Shown here piece by piece: positions 10,108-19,150 of a DNA stretch of 55,375 nucleotides; positions within the stretch are counted from its first letter, which is position 1; each line of letters starts with the position of its first letter. This stretch comes from Porphyromonadaceae bacterium (lineage in GTDB: Bacteria > Bacteroidota > Bacteroidia > Bacteroidales > Porphyromonadaceae): assembly GCA_030528555.1 (NCBI GenBank), contig JAUMYQ010000011.1:1-55375 (forward strand), given 5' to 3'. The position numbers and the translations under genes are program-made. The notes under the pieces were generated by a model. The model was not told the DNA's origin and made no database searches. It saw only the letters and a program-made list of their open reading frames with translations.

Positions 10108-10145
10108 CTTTGTGGGCGATGATTATAAAGTCACCGCCCACAAAG
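10108..10145 (-). terminator. Terminator after the GH109-type gene
   Basis: CTTTGTGGGCG (10108-10118) pairs exactly with CGCCCACAAAG (10135-10145). On the minus strand it is followed by TTTTTG, giving an intrinsic terminator 16 bases past the stop codon. Confidence 0.8.
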
Positions 10146-10160
10146 CACACTAAACTAAGA

Positions 10161-11600
10161 CTAAAGAGCAAACGTCACGCCCTTAGTCTTATTCCACAGC
10201 CCACGAGTGAAGTCGGGGAACTCTACTGGAGCGGAATTGTTCTCCAAAGAAATACGCGTTAGCTCGCCAATAACCGACCACTCCGCCATATCGTACACGT
10301 CCATATCGAGAGGCAAGCCATTGCGCAAGCAGTAAATGAGGCGATAGTCCATAATAAAGTCCATACCACCGTGACCGCCTACCTGCTTGGCCTTCTCGGC
10401 AATATCCCGAGCAATAGGATGTTGATACCTCTGCATCAGATCCTTAAGGGTCGCATCACTCACAAAACCGTGGCTAGAGAGGTCTTCGTGGTCGGGGACG
10501 ACCTTCTTATTAGCCTCCGTAGGGCGCAAGCTAATGCCTTCCTTAGGATACTTATTGGCGAAACCATCAGTACCAATGAGCTGATACATTCGGTCGTAAG
10601 GACGATAAGAGGCGACATTATGCTCTAGATAGATGGTCTTACCTCGGTTCGTCTTGATGAGAGTATGCGTCATCTCGCCATTCTTAAACTCCCCGACTGG
10701 CTCGCCCCTCATCCGCTCGATGTACTTAGGGATGGTCACGGCTGGCACATCCATCGCCACGAGGTAGTTCATCTTGTCGCCTCGGTGGATGTCGAGGGCG
10801 AAGCAAACAGGTCCTAGACCATGGGTGGCGTAGATGTCGCCCCGATACTCCTTGTTGTACTTAAACCGCCAATCGCCCTCATAGTCGAGCCAAAAATCTT
10901 CGAGGTTGTGGATGTACGCACCCTTACCGCTCAGCACCTCACCGAAGACACCCTGCTGCGCCATATTGAGCGTCGTTAGCTCGAAGAAGTCGTAGACGCA
11001 GTTCTCCAGCATCATACAATGACGCTGCGTCTGCTCCGCTACATCGATTACACGCCAAGCTTCCTCGAGCGTCATTACACCTGGCACTTCGCAGGCAACG
11101 TGCTTGCCCTGCTGCATCGCATAGATCATCATCTCGGCATGCGTACTCCAGTCCGTAGCGATGTAGACGAGGTCGATGTCGTCACGCTCACAGAGCTTCC
11201 GCCACGCATCCGACGAGCCACTGTAGCCCGTAGCCTCGGGCTTACCCCCCTTGCGCAGAATCTCGTTGGCTTTCTCTACACGGTCGGGGTGTAAGTCGCA
11301 GAGGGCCTTCACCTCTACGCCCTCAATGTGATTAAACCGCCCTACTGCACTTGGCCCCCTCATCCCCAACCCAATGAAGCCTACACGCACTACAGGCATA
11401 GCAGGATGACGAAGCCCCAGCACGTCCTTCTGCCCAGCTGCTCTTTTGGGCATCGGCACTTTGATCATGTAGCTAGACGAAGCCTCGAATTTAGCCGCAG
11501 ATACCTTACTCTTACTGTGGGCCTGCATCATCGGCACGGCAAGGAGCCCAAAGAAAAGAACCAACGCAACACGCAATTGTCCCATAATACCTATCGACAT
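10161..11600 (-). CDS. Gfo/Idh/MocA-fold protein of glycoside hydrolase family 109 type
   Basis: After a signal-peptide-like N-terminus (hydrophobic ALVLFFGLLAVPMMQA) the protein has a Rossmann NAD-binding motif, VGFIGLGMRGPSAVGRF. Further on it has CEVPGV and the phrase ATHGLGPVCFALDIHRGDKM, which I associate with GH109. Known GH109 enzymes are exported NAD-dependent alpha-N-acetylgalactosaminidases, so a role in trimming host glycans is inferred, not shown. The frame extends to a TTG at 11615; ATG codons at 11600 and 11585 are better starts, both upstream of the hydrophobic stretch. It follows prfC by 21 bases and is probably the last gene of that run. Confidence 0.8.
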   Translation of the reverse strand: MSIGIMGQLRVALVLFFGLLAVPMMQAHSKSKVSAAKFEASSSYMIKVPMPKRAAGQKDVLGLRHPAMPVVRVGFIGLGMRGPSAVGRFNHIEGVEVKALCDLHPDRVEKANEILRKGGKPEATGYSGSSDAWRKLCERDDIDLVYIATDWSTHAEMMIYAMQQGKHVACEVPGVMTLEEAWRVIDVAEQTQRHCMMLENCVYDFFELTTLNMAQQGVFGEVLSGKGAYIHNLEDFWLDYEGDWRFKYNKEYRGDIYATHGLGPVCFALDIHRGDKMNYLVAMDVPAVTIPKYIERMRGEPVGEFKNGEMTHTLIKTNRGKTIYLEHNVASYRPYDRMYQLIGTDGFANKYPKEGISLRPTEANKKVVPDHEDLSSHGFVSDATLKDLMQRYQHPIARDIAEKAKQVGGHGGMDFIMDYRLIYCLRNGLPLDMDVYDMAEWSVIGELTRISLENNSAPVEFPDFTRGLWNKTKGVTFAL

Positions 11601-11621
11601 TATTTGGTTAAACAAATATGA

Positions 11622-13208
11622 TTATCGGTCAAACTCGCTCGTAAAGTGGAAGCGAATATCGGGAAAATCCTGCTGCGCCATACTCAGCACATAGCCCGAG
11701 TCTGCGAGATAAACGTCACGCCCCACAAGATCTTTCGCCATATACTGAGCCTTACGGCGCTTGAAGTTGTCTAAAGACTCGGGGGTGTCACTCTCGATCC
11801 AGCAAGCCTTGTAGAGGCTAATCGGCTCCCAACGACAAGCGGCCCCATACTCGTGCAGCAGACGATACTGAATAACCTCAAACTGTAGCTGCCCCACCGT
11901 GCCGATAATCTTACGACCGTTGAACTGATTGATGAAGAGCTGCGCCACTCCCTCGCCCATAAGCTGATCGATGCCCTTGGCAAGCTGCTTGGTCTTGAGC
12001 GGGTCTTGGTTCTCGATGTACTTAAACTGCTCGGGAGAGAAGCTGGGCAAACCCCGGAAGTGTAGCTCTTCGCCCGAAGTAAGCGTATCGCCAATGCGGA
12101 AGTTGCCCGTGTCTGGCAAGCCGATGATGTCGCCAGCATAAGCCTCCTCTACCGTTTCTTTCTTCTGCGCCATAAAGGCCGTTGGGCTGCTAAACTTCAT
12201 CGTCTTGCCCAAGCGCACGTGCTTATAGGCGGCATTACGCTCGAACCGCCCCGAGCAGATCTTGACAAAGGCGATACTGCTGCGGTGATTCGGGTCCATA
12301 TTGGCGTGTATCTTGAAGACGAAGCCCGTAAACGACTCTTCGTAGGGCGAGACCTCTCGCTCCTGCGCCTTGACGGGCTGAGGCGATGGTGCAATATCTA
12401 TAAAACAATTAAGTAGCTCCTGAACCCCAAAGTTGTTGAGCGCAGAGCCAAAAAAGACGGGAGCAACCTCTCCCCTACGGTAAGCTTCGACATCGAACTC
12501 GGAGTAAACGCCCTCAACCAGCTCGAGGTCGGCACGCAGCTTCTCGGCTGCCTCTGCCCCGATATGCGCCTCAAGCTCCGAGCTAGTAATATCTTTCAGC
12601 TCGACACTCTCGGTGATACGCTGCTTGTCTGGGGTAAAAAGGTTTAGACCCTGCTCGTAGATGTTGTACACCCCCTTGAAGCGTGCGCCCATATCAATAG
12701 GCCAAGAGAGCGGACGAACACCAATCTGCAACTCCGCCTCCACTTCGTCTAGGAGGTCAAAGGGGTCACGCCCCTCACGGTCGAGCTTATTGATAAAGAC
12801 AATCACAGGGGTATGCCTCATACGGCAAACCTCCATCAGCTTGCGCGTCTGTGCCTCGACCCCCTTGGCCGAGTCAATGGCGATGATCACGCTATCGACC
12901 GCTGTGAGGGTGCGGTAGGTGTCTTCGGCAAAGTCTTGGTGACCAGGCGTGTCGAGGATGTTGATCTTATGCCCCCGATACTCAAAGCCCATGACGGATG
13001 TAGCCACCGAGATACCTCGCTGCTTCTCGATCTCCATCCAATCACTCGTGGCGGTCTTCTTGATCTTGTTGCTCTTGACCGCCCCAGCAACGTGGATCGC
13101 TCCCCCGAAGAGGAGGAACTTCTCGGTAAGTGTTGTCTTACCAGCGTCAGGATGACTAATGATGGCGAACGTGCGCCGTAGATCTATTTCTTCTTTATAC
13201 TCGTTCAT
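11622..13208 (-). CDS. prfC: Peptide chain release factor 3
   Basis: RF3 is the GTPase that removes RF1 or RF2 from the ribosome after peptide release. The 528-residue protein has the G1 loop SHPDAGKTT at about residues 18-26, DTPGH at 86-90 and NKLD at 140-143. The switch region [13 protein letters not shown] is typical of RF3 and distinguishes it from EF-G. Its length is the usual one. It starts at an ATG and sits 44 bases after the DUF4924 gene, with the GH109-type gene following. Confidence 0.97.
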   Translation of the reverse strand: MNEYKEEIDLRRTFAIISHPDAGKTTLTEKFLLFGGAIHVAGAVKSNKIKKTATSDWMEIEKQRGISVATSVMGFEYRGHKINILDTPGHQDFAEDTYRTLTAVDSVIIAIDSAKGVEAQTRKLMEVCRMRHTPVIVFINKLDREGRDPFDLLDEVEAELQIGVRPLSWPIDMGARFKGVYNIYEQGLNLFTPDKQRITESVELKDITSSELEAHIGAEAAEKLRADLELVEGVYSEFDVEAYRRGEVAPVFFGSALNNFGVQELLNCFIDIAPSPQPVKAQEREVSPYEESFTGFVFKIHANMDPNHRSSIAFVKICSGRFERNAAYKHVRLGKTMKFSSPTAFMAQKKETVEEAYAGDIIGLPDTGNFRIGDTLTSGEELHFRGLPSFSPEQFKYIENQDPLKTKQLAKGIDQLMGEGVAQLFINQFNGRKIIGTVGQLQFEVIQYRLLHEYGAACRWEPISLYKACWIESDTPESLDNFKRRKAQYMAKDLVGRDVYLADSGYVLSMAQQDFPDIRFHFTSEFDR

Positions 13209-13252
13209 ACATTATAGATATTCATTGCTTGGTACTCTTCCTGTGCTATCCC

Positions 13253-13804
13253 CTAAAGGCTAACTTCAGAGACAGCCTGCTCTCGTTCGAGCTTATACTT
13301 GTGCGCCAGCATAGAGAGGAAGGTACTCATCTGCTGGATGGACTTCTTGGTCTCCTCCCCCACACTATCGCCCTTGAGGGCTAGCGTAAGATAGCCGTAG
13401 ATAGCATTAAAACAAGTCTCTACATCGCCAGCCTCCGCCCCTACGCTCTTACTTCGCAGCTGGATGACGGCTGGCAAAACTTGATAGTGCAATCCAGCGT
13501 AAACGTAGTCATTCGGGTTGGCGAGCAGCCTGCGGTGCAAGTCTTCCAGCTCGAGGAGAACCAGCCGATTGACATCCAAATGCCCTGCCTCTCGCTTACC
13601 CTCACGGCGCATCATGGCTGCCAGCTCTAGATACCAGTTCAGTATCTCCGCTCTTTGCACCTCATCCACTTCGTAACGAGGCAATATAAGCTCCTCGATG
13701 CGCTGTGGTTCACAGCCAGCAGCCCGTATTAGGTCCTCCACCTGCCACATGTAGAGCAGGTACTCCGAGATATTCTCTCTGCGCTTCTCTTGTGCTACGA
13801 TCAT
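13253..13804 (-). CDS. DUF4924 family protein
   Basis: This 183-residue, largely helical and charged protein begins MIVAQEKRRENISEYLLYMW and matches my memory of DUF4924, a Bacteroidota family of unknown function. There is no signal peptide or membrane segment, so it is presumably cytoplasmic. It lies 14 bases after the phosphodiesterase gene and 44 bases before prfC, in one run. Confidence 0.85.
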   Translation of the reverse strand: MIVAQEKRRENISEYLLYMWQVEDLIRAAGCEPQRIEELILPRYEVDEVQRAEILNWYLELAAMMRREGKREAGHLDVNRLVLLELEDLHRRLLANPNDYVYAGLHYQVLPAVIQLRSKSVGAEAGDVETCFNAIYGYLTLALKGDSVGEETKKSIQQMSTFLSMLAHKYKLEREQAVSEVSL

Positions 13805-13818
13805 ATATTATGTAAATG

Positions 13819-15099
13819 CTAATCGGTCTTCCCTCCAAGGTCAATGAGGCTGTGTGCCAAGTCGGCATCGGCATCATTGGGAGCAGGCTCAATGCCTAAC
13901 AACTCGCACACGAGCGGATAGAGAGTTATGTTAGGGATAGGTGTCTCTAGCCTGCGCCCAGCCGTAAAGCTCCTCCCGACCGCCTTGAAGAGGGCAAGCA
14001 TCTCGGGGTACTTATTGTCGAAGCCATGCCCAGCTGCAAGACGACTGATGTGCTCACCATTAGGTACAAAATAGATTTGAGTGCCAAGGTTCGCCACTAC
14101 TACCAGCTCCCCGATGCGAGGGCTAGAGCCGAAGTATAGCCGAAAGGGAAGTTCACGCTTGCGATATACCTGCACATTGGGGACGGTCTTGAGGATACGA
14201 TAAGCCTCCTCGGCATAGCCTTCCTTGGGATAGAGGTGCGTAAATGGACCTGTGGCAACGTGGCGAAAGCTATCAATAGGGAGGTAGTCAGCTAGATTAA
14301 CCTCCTTCGTCTCATCAAAACTCATCATCCCATGGTCGGACACTAGGATAAAATCCACCTGACGAGCAATGGGCAGCTCCGCAAGGCGAGCGCGGAAGTA
14401 ACCCACAACAGAGTCTACCTGCCGAATCATCAGTTGAGTCTCCTCTGCCTCGGGGCTATAATGATGCCCTGTGTGGTCAGGCTCTTCGATGTACCACATC
14501 ACGAGCCTTGGGCGGCTCTCAATCGGTTCGCTTAGCCAGCTGATGACCGAGTCGGCTCGATCTCGGAAAGGGACACGACTATCGTAGCGCTTCCATCGGT
14601 CGGGTCGGTACCCACCAACAAGCGTTTCGCTCCCCACCCAATAGAAACTGGCTGTCTGTAAGCCATGACGACGGGCGGTATTCCATATAGGCTCACCGAG
14701 GTAAAACGTAGGGTCTTCGACCGCCTCGCGGTTACCCAATTTATAGTGCCTATCGTTTTCGTCCCAAAACTCATTGCCCACAAGACCATGATTATTGGGA
14801 TGCAATCCCGTAGCCATAGAGTAATGGTTCGGGAAGGTCAAACTTGGATAGCAGGGACGAAACGCTCCTGATAATCCCTCACGATCCATCGCATCGAGAT
14901 TAGGGGTATCGGTCTTTGATTGATAGTCTGCTCGGAAGCCATCAAGCGACAGCACCACCACATAACGCTTTATCTCCGGAGCCAATCTAGCCTTGTGGCG
15001 CAATCCTAGCTTTGAGCTACAGCTCCACAACCCTAAAACAAGCCCCAATGCCACAGCCCCAGATCTCAAAAATAGTCCTAGTCCTCTTATATTCTTCAT
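13819..15099 (-). CDS. Ectonucleotide pyrophosphatase/phosphodiesterase family lipoprotein
   Basis: The N-terminus (hydrophobic stretch, then LGLWSC) is a lipoprotein signal, placing the enzyme in the periplasm or outer membrane. The alkaline-phosphatase-superfamily fold is shown by the metal and nucleophile motifs in order: SLDGFRADY, PSLTFPNHYS with the likely threonine nucleophile, EEPDHTGHH, VSDHGM and a late GHGF. ENPP enzymes cleave phosphodiester bonds in nucleotides or lipids with two zinc ions; the substrate here cannot be told. It is 426 residues and is the first gene of the run ending with GH109. A TACCTTTG box lies 34 bases upstream. Confidence 0.92.
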   Translation of the reverse strand: MKNIRGLGLFLRSGAVALGLVLGLWSCSSKLGLRHKARLAPEIKRYVVVLSLDGFRADYQSKTDTPNLDAMDREGLSGAFRPCYPSLTFPNHYSMATGLHPNNHGLVGNEFWDENDRHYKLGNREAVEDPTFYLGEPIWNTARRHGLQTASFYWVGSETLVGGYRPDRWKRYDSRVPFRDRADSVISWLSEPIESRPRLVMWYIEEPDHTGHHYSPEAEETQLMIRQVDSVVGYFRARLAELPIARQVDFILVSDHGMMSFDETKEVNLADYLPIDSFRHVATGPFTHLYPKEGYAEEAYRILKTVPNVQVYRKRELPFRLYFGSSPRIGELVVVANLGTQIYFVPNGEHISRLAAGHGFDNKYPEMLALFKAVGRSFTAGRRLETPIPNITLYPLVCELLGIEPAPNDADADLAHSLIDLGGKTD

Positions 15100-15132
15100 A
15101 TATCTAAATGTCTATTCATTCCAGTTACAGCA

Positions 15133-15140
15133 CAAAGGTA
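15133..15140 (-). promoter_or_regulatory. Candidate promoter of the phosphodiesterase-prfC run, -7 box
   Basis: The minus strand reads TACCTTTG, an exact TAnnTTTG match, 34 bases before the ATG of the ENPP-type gene. No good -33 box is seen at 19-21 bases. Confidence 0.5.
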
Positions 15141-15250
15141 GAGCATTTACTCCAAGGTATCTTACAACAAACAAAGTAAATAACAGGAAGCAGCACATTG
15201 TTTAAGGTTACTCATCTCTGAGCCTTGTCTCTCATCTCCCTGAAACTCTG

Positions 15251-15291
15251 AAAACAGAAAAAAGTCGTGCCAGGATGACCCTGACACGACT
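15251..15291 (-). terminator. Terminator of the initiator tRNA gene
   Basis: A 12-base-pair stem (AGTCGTGCCAGG with CCTGACACGACT, one G-U pair) starts seven bases past the tRNA end. On the minus strand it is followed by TTTTTCTGTTTT. Confidence 0.9.
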
Positions 15292-15297
15292 CTCATG

Positions 15298-15369
<72 letters not shown>

Positions 15370-15385
15370 ATCTAATTTTCAAGTA

Positions 15386-15416
15386 CAAAGGTAAGCAACT
15401 TTCCTAAAAAAACAAG
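15386..15416 (-). promoter_or_regulatory. Promoter of tRNA-fMet
   Basis: The minus strand has a perfect -7 box, TACCTTTG (15386-15393), and a -33-like CTTG (15413-15416) separated by 19 bases. The -7 box ends 16 bases before the mature tRNA. Confidence 0.65.
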
Positions 15417-15536
15417 CCTTCACAACAATCCTTCTCATAGAATAACCTAGAAGCACATCCCAGAGAATCACAGTAAACACTAGGAAACAGCTAGATAACT
15501 AGCATAAAAATATCTTAGGAAGCTTATGAACTAGCT

Positions 15537-16274
15537 CTAAAATTTCATAGAGAATGCCAATGTAACAAGATTATTGAGGCAATGAATCACCATCGGCACA
15601 ACAATATTACCCCTCCGATAATAAGCATAGCCCAACCATAACGCCAAGAGGAAGCGAGAGAGAAAGCCAACCACAGAGAAATGAACAAGGCTAAAGAGCA
15701 TCGAAACCATCACTATGATAGTCCAATGCCTACGAGGACTAAACTGAATGAGCCTCCTCTGCAAGTAACCTCTGAAGAATAACTCCTCAGAAAAAGCAGG
15801 AACAACGGCTAGGGCAAAAATCATCACTAAAGGCTCATACCATTGGCCCACCACGAACAAATGCTCCAATCCTTTAGTAACAGCATCCTCGATACTTACT
15901 CCCCATGAGCTCGGCAAATAACCTATCAGCCATTCTGAGAGGATATACAAACCATAAGATGCAGCAATAACTATAGAAGAAAGAAGTAAAATCTTCGTCC
16001 AAGGCTCGCCACTCCATCGCAGGAGTTTCAATGCCCTAAAGGCGTACCTTCGTGCATCTGGATACACAAAAAGAGGAAAGGCAAACAAACCTAAATTGAT
16101 CAAAGCCAAGCGAAACAAATCGCATGCATTACAGCTCAAAAGATTACCCTCATCCCAAGGACTGCTCCAAGACAGGAGGAGAGAGTAAGTGGAAAGAGTA
16201 ACCTGCCCCAAGAGTAAAACTAAAGCGAAGATCGTCAAAAATTCGAACACCAGACGAAGTACTCTTGATATCAT
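15537..16274 (-). CDS. CPBP family intramembrane metalloprotease
   Basis: This 245-residue integral membrane protein has about six hydrophobic segments and the family's catalytic motifs: EELFFRG (residues 163-169, the EExxxR signature), a histidine in SLVHFS (198) and HCLNN (231-235). CPBP or Rce1-like proteases cleave membrane-associated proteins; no substrate is known here. The frame continues upstream to a GTG at 16319, but the ATG at 16274 places the first membrane segment normally. It is 102 bases after the YpfJ-type gene on the same strand. Confidence 0.9.
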   Translation of the reverse strand: MISRVLRLVFEFLTIFALVLLLGQVTLSTYSLLLSWSSPWDEGNLLSCNACDLFRLALINLGLFAFPLFVYPDARRYAFRALKLLRWSGEPWTKILLLSSIVIAASYGLYILSEWLIGYLPSSWGVSIEDAVTKGLEHLFVVGQWYEPLVMIFALAVVPAFSEELFFRGYLQRRLIQFSPRRHWTIIVMVSMLFSLVHFSVVGFLSRFLLALWLGYAYYRRGNIVVPMVIHCLNNLVTLAFSMKF

Positions 16275-16376
16275 ACCATAATCATATAGTAACGAACATA
16301 AAGCGCACCATGAAAACACTTTTTGCTACACGTGCTTAATCACTGATCAAGACAAGACTCCTGATGTATCAACGCC

Positions 16377-17261
16377 CTACAAATCTCTCGAAGAGAAGGT
16401 ATCTCCCTGCTTGAAATTGCCCGTTGTGTAACCGAGTTTAAACCATCTAGATCTCTGTGTCGATGTGCCATGAGTAAATGAGTCGGGAACAATATACCCT
16501 TGGGCGGCCTTCTGCAAAGCATCATCACCAATGGCCTGAGCAGCACGCATAGCAGACTCAAGGTCGCCTGCCTCAAGGGCGATAATACCCATCTTATCGG
16601 CATAATGTGCCCACAGCCCAGCGAAGAAATCCGCCTGAAGTTCGAGGCGTACACTGAGCTTATTATACTCAGAGTCGCTCACCTTACCACGCATCCGATG
16701 CACGCGATCGGTCAATCCCAGCAAATGCTGCACATGATGTCCTACCTCATGAGCAGTAACGTACGCCATAGCCAACTCACCAGGAGCTCGAAAGCGATTT
16801 GCAAGCTCGTGAAAGAAGTTCAGATCAATATAGACTTTGGCATCAGCGGGACAATAAAAGGGCCCCATAGCGCTAGAAGCTCCTCCACAGCCAGAGGTCG
16901 TCTGATCAGTAAAGACAACAAGATTAGGCTTTTGATAGGACCTACCAAGCTCCTCTACGAAAATCTTTGTCCAAACATCGTTACAGCTGTTGAAAACACG
17001 TAGGGTAACGACCTTCAGATCTTCATTTTCGTTCATTCGTGCAGCATCTACAACCTCGGTTTGGTCGGGAACACCTACCCCAAGCTCACCTGTAACTATA
17101 TCCGCAACTTGGAGAAACTGCCCTGGATCCTTCCCCATAAGCATCGCCACCACCACAATGATAATCGCCAATATTCCACCACCAGCTTTCTTACCGACGC
17201 CACCACGTCCGCGACGGTCTTCCAAATTGCTGTGATCATCGTTCTTTTTAAGCCATTTCAT
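16377..17261 (-). CDS. ypfJ: YpfJ-family neutral zinc metallopeptidase
   Basis: A short charged N-terminus with a Gly-rich GRGGVGKKAGGG stretch precedes one membrane segment (residues 29-42). The rest should lie outside the cytoplasm. The conserved features are TSGCGGASSAMGPFYCP (122-138), the zinc site HEVGHH (171-176) and a downstream LELQADFFAG (206-215) supplying the likely third ligand. At 294 residues it is the usual length. The physiological substrate of this family is unknown. A TACTTTTG box lies about 51 bases upstream. Confidence 0.92.
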   Translation of the reverse strand: MKWLKKNDDHSNLEDRRGRGGVGKKAGGGILAIIIVVVAMLMGKDPGQFLQVADIVTGELGVGVPDQTEVVDAARMNENEDLKVVTLRVFNSCNDVWTKIFVEELGRSYQKPNLVVFTDQTTSGCGGASSAMGPFYCPADAKVYIDLNFFHELANRFRAPGELAMAYVTAHEVGHHVQHLLGLTDRVHRMRGKVSDSEYNKLSVRLELQADFFAGLWAHYADKMGIIALEAGDLESAMRAAQAIGDDALQKAAQGYIVPDSFTHGTSTQRSRWFKLGYTTGNFKQGDTFSSRDL

Positions 17262-17311
17262 ATCAAATTACGCAATTATTAACAAACCGATAAGCCTATT
17301 ATACTTTGATC

Positions 17312-17319
17312 CAAAAGTA
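17312..17319 (-). promoter_or_regulatory. Candidate ypfJ promoter, -7 box
   Basis: The minus strand reads TACTTTTG, an exact TAnnTTTG match, which would give a leader of about 45 bases before the ATG at 17261. No -33 box is evident. Confidence 0.45.
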
Positions 17320-17705
17320 TTCAATTTTGCACCATCTTGGTCCATCTCTGCCCCCACGATCTCTCAAGTAAGCCATCACAGTACAAACTTTAATCTCTTT
17401 AAAATATCTACAAAAGCCCTAAAACACAAGTAAAAAACTTCATCCACATGCCTTATCTCGGCATAATATCACCCACACCCTATACATTAACTATGACGTG
17501 GTATGGACGGAACTACGATCCTCTCAGAAATATGACAAAAAAATCATTGGGAAGTCTGAAAAAGGAATCCAACTAATCTTCTTATCACAAGAAAGATAAG
17601 AAACCCAGAATCTATCTAACAGGATTACTAGACAAGTGACCTTAACTCTAGTTCATTAATCCCCAAACACACCCATCTAACATAGGAGTATCGAAAAAAT
17701 AAATG

Positions 17706-17713
17706 TACATTTG
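17706..17713 (+). promoter_or_regulatory. Candidate promoter of the 2-oxoacid oxidoreductase operon
   Basis: TACATTTG matches TAnnTTTG exactly. Transcription would begin near 17720, giving a leader of about 90 bases that holds two hairpins. A -33 TTTG is not obvious. Confidence 0.5.
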
Positions 17714-17719
17714 GGGAGG

Positions 17720-17809
17720 AGTACGTAGCGATGCCTCACTTCATCGCTCAGAAAGAAATTATTTGTCAGCCCTCGGGAGGGCTATGTCACAATCTAAACG
17801 GTTAGTAAA
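17720..17809 (+). promoter_or_regulatory. Structured 5-prime leader of the oxidoreductase operon
   Basis: Two hairpins lie between the candidate promoter and the first start codon: AGCGATG (17727-17733) pairing with CATCGCT (17742-17748), and AGCCCTC (17768-17774) pairing with GAGGGCT (17777-17783). No U-run follows the second, so it is not an obvious terminator. I do not recognise it as a known riboswitch class. Confidence 0.45.
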
Positions 17810-18037
17810 ATGGCAAAAGTAAGAGGAACTGTTGTGGTCAATACGCAGCGATGCAAAGGGTGCAACCTGTGCGTGGTGTCTTGCCCTACGAAAGTACTAG
17901 AGCTACACCCTACGGATGTCAACGACAAAAGCTATCACTACGCGCGCTTGAAAAATGACGATGACTGCATCGGCTGCGCCAGCTGCGGGATGGTTTGTCC
18001 CGATGGCTGCATTACGGTCTATAAGGTTAAACTATAA
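17810..18037 (+). CDS. korD: 2-oxoacid:ferredoxin oxidoreductase, ferredoxin-like delta subunit
   Basis: This 75-residue protein has two four-cysteine motifs, CKGCNLCVVSCP and CIGCASCGMVCPDGC, each expected to bind one [4Fe-4S] cluster. It is the electron-carrying delta subunit of a four-part 2-oxoacid:ferredoxin oxidoreductase, cytoplasmic and oxygen-sensitive. It is the first gene of the operon, with the alpha subunit 24 bases downstream. The start follows a structured leader. Confidence 0.93.
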   Translation: MAKVRGTVVVNTQRCKGCNLCVVSCPTKVLELHPTDVNDKSYHYARLKNDDDCIGCASCGMVCPDGCITVYKVKL

Positions 18038-18061
18038 ACTTACCTCCTTATTCTAGATAAT

Positions 18062-19144
18062 ATGGCAGAGGAAATCAAACTCATGAAGGGCAATGAGGCC
18101 ATTGCCCATGCGGCTATCCGCTATGGTATAGACGGCTACTTCGGCTACCCCATCACACCTCAGTCAGAGATCCTCGAGACGCTCATGGAGGAGCGTCCTT
18201 GGCTCACCACTGGTATGGTCGTGCTTCAGGCCGAGAGCGAGGTGGCAGCCATCAACATGGTCTACGGAGGGGCTGGCTGTGGCAAGAAGGTCATGACCTC
18301 TTCGTCCAGCCCCGGGATGAGCCTCAAGCAAGAAGGTATTAGCTATATCGCAGGAGCGGAGCTGCCTTGTCTGCTCGTCAATGTGATGCGCGGCGGGCCT
18401 GGCTTGGGAACTATTCAGCCTAGCCAAGCCGACTACTTCCAGACGGTCAAGGGAGGCGGACATGGTGACTACCGCCTCATCACCCTCGCGCCAAACTCGG
18501 TGCAGGAGATGGCCGACTTCGTGGGGCTTGGCCTAGAGCTCGCCTTCAAGTATCGCAATCCCGCTATTATCCTCACCGATGGTATCATCGGCCAGATGAT
18601 GGAGAAGGTTAAGCTGCCCGACTTCCAGCCTCGACTCACTGACGAGCAAATAGCCGAGCAAACCCCTTGGGCAACCACGGGGCGGACAGGCAAGCGCAAG
18701 CCCAACGTGATTACTTCCCTAGAGCTTGAGTCCTCCATTATGGAGCATAACAACGAACGTTTCCAAGCTAAGTTCAAGCAAATAGAGGACAACGAAGTGC
18801 GCTATGAGGGTATCCAGCTAGAGGATGCCGAGTATGTGCTGGTAGCCTTTGGGTCATCGAGCCGTATTTGTCAGAAGACCGTGGCTCTGGCTCGTGCCGA
18901 GGGTATTAAGCTGGGGCTGCTTCGCCCGATTACTCTCTGGCCATTCCCCAGCAAGCCAATCGCCGAACTGACAACGCACGCCAAGGGCTTCCTTGTGGCC
19001 GAGCTCAACGCCGGGCAAATGGTCGAGGACGTGCGCCTAGCCGTCAACGGCAAAGCACCGGTCGAACACTACGGACGTATGGGCGGTATGCTCTTCTCGC
19101 CCAATGAGATTTTGGACGAACTCAAGAGGGTCTTCGGCCTATAG
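18062..19144 (+). CDS. vorB: 2-oxoacid:acceptor oxidoreductase alpha subunit (VorB/KorA type)
   Basis: At 360 residues this subunit carries GNEAIAHAAIRYGIDGYFGYPITPQSE at its start, written here only as the key phrase GYPITPQSE (residues 28-36), and MRGGPGLGTIQPSQAD in the pyrimidine-binding domain. It works with the beta subunit to decarboxylate a 2-oxoacid with thiamine diphosphate and CoA, passing electrons to ferredoxin. Annotation systems call this form VorB (branched-chain 2-oxoacids) or KorA (2-oxoglutarate); sequence alone does not decide. It lies between the ferredoxin subunit and a small membrane protein gene. Confidence 0.93.
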   Translation: MAEEIKLMKGNEAIAHAAIRYGIDGYFGYPITPQSEILETLMEERPWLTTGMVVLQAESEVAAINMVYGGAGCGKKVMTSSSSPGMSLKQEGISYIAGAELPCLLVNVMRGGPGLGTIQPSQADYFQTVKGGGHGDYRLITLAPNSVQEMADFVGLGLELAFKYRNPAIILTDGIIGQMMEKVKLPDFQPRLTDEQIAEQTPWATTGRTGKRKPNVITSLELESSIMEHNNERFQAKFKQIEDNEVRYEGIQLEDAEYVLVAFGSSSRICQKTVALARAEGIKLGLLRPITLWPFPSKPIAELTTHAKGFLVAELNAGQMVEDVRLAVNGKAPVEHYGRMGGMLFSPNEILDELKRVFGL

Positions 19145-19150
19145 CCCACT

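Larger units (their letters stand above)
9286..10160. other. 875-base gap without a convincing gene
   Basis: This gap between the surface protein start and the GH109 stop holds an orphan terminator-like hairpin (9391-9440), a G9 run (9460-9468), a repeat element (about 9865-9960) and the GH109 terminator (10108-10145). Open frames of 80-97 codons here show no recognisable protein features, and one crosses the repeat. The surface protein promoter must lie in the left part, but I could not fix an exact TAnnTTTG box. Confidence 0.7.
17262..17809. other. 548-base divergent intergenic region
   Basis: It separates the YpfJ-type gene (minus) from the oxidoreductase operon (plus). It contains candidate promoters at 17312-17319 (minus) and 17706-17713 (plus), an 8-base-pair hairpin TTCTTATC/GATAAGAA at 17579-17602, and the structured operon leader. 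The middle 300 bases show no open frame or RNA I recognise. Confidence 0.7.

Noticed and set aside
17579-17602. Hairpin TTCTTATC/GATAAGAA as a terminator or small RNA
   Set aside because: It has no U run and no gene upstream, and its stem is AT-rich.
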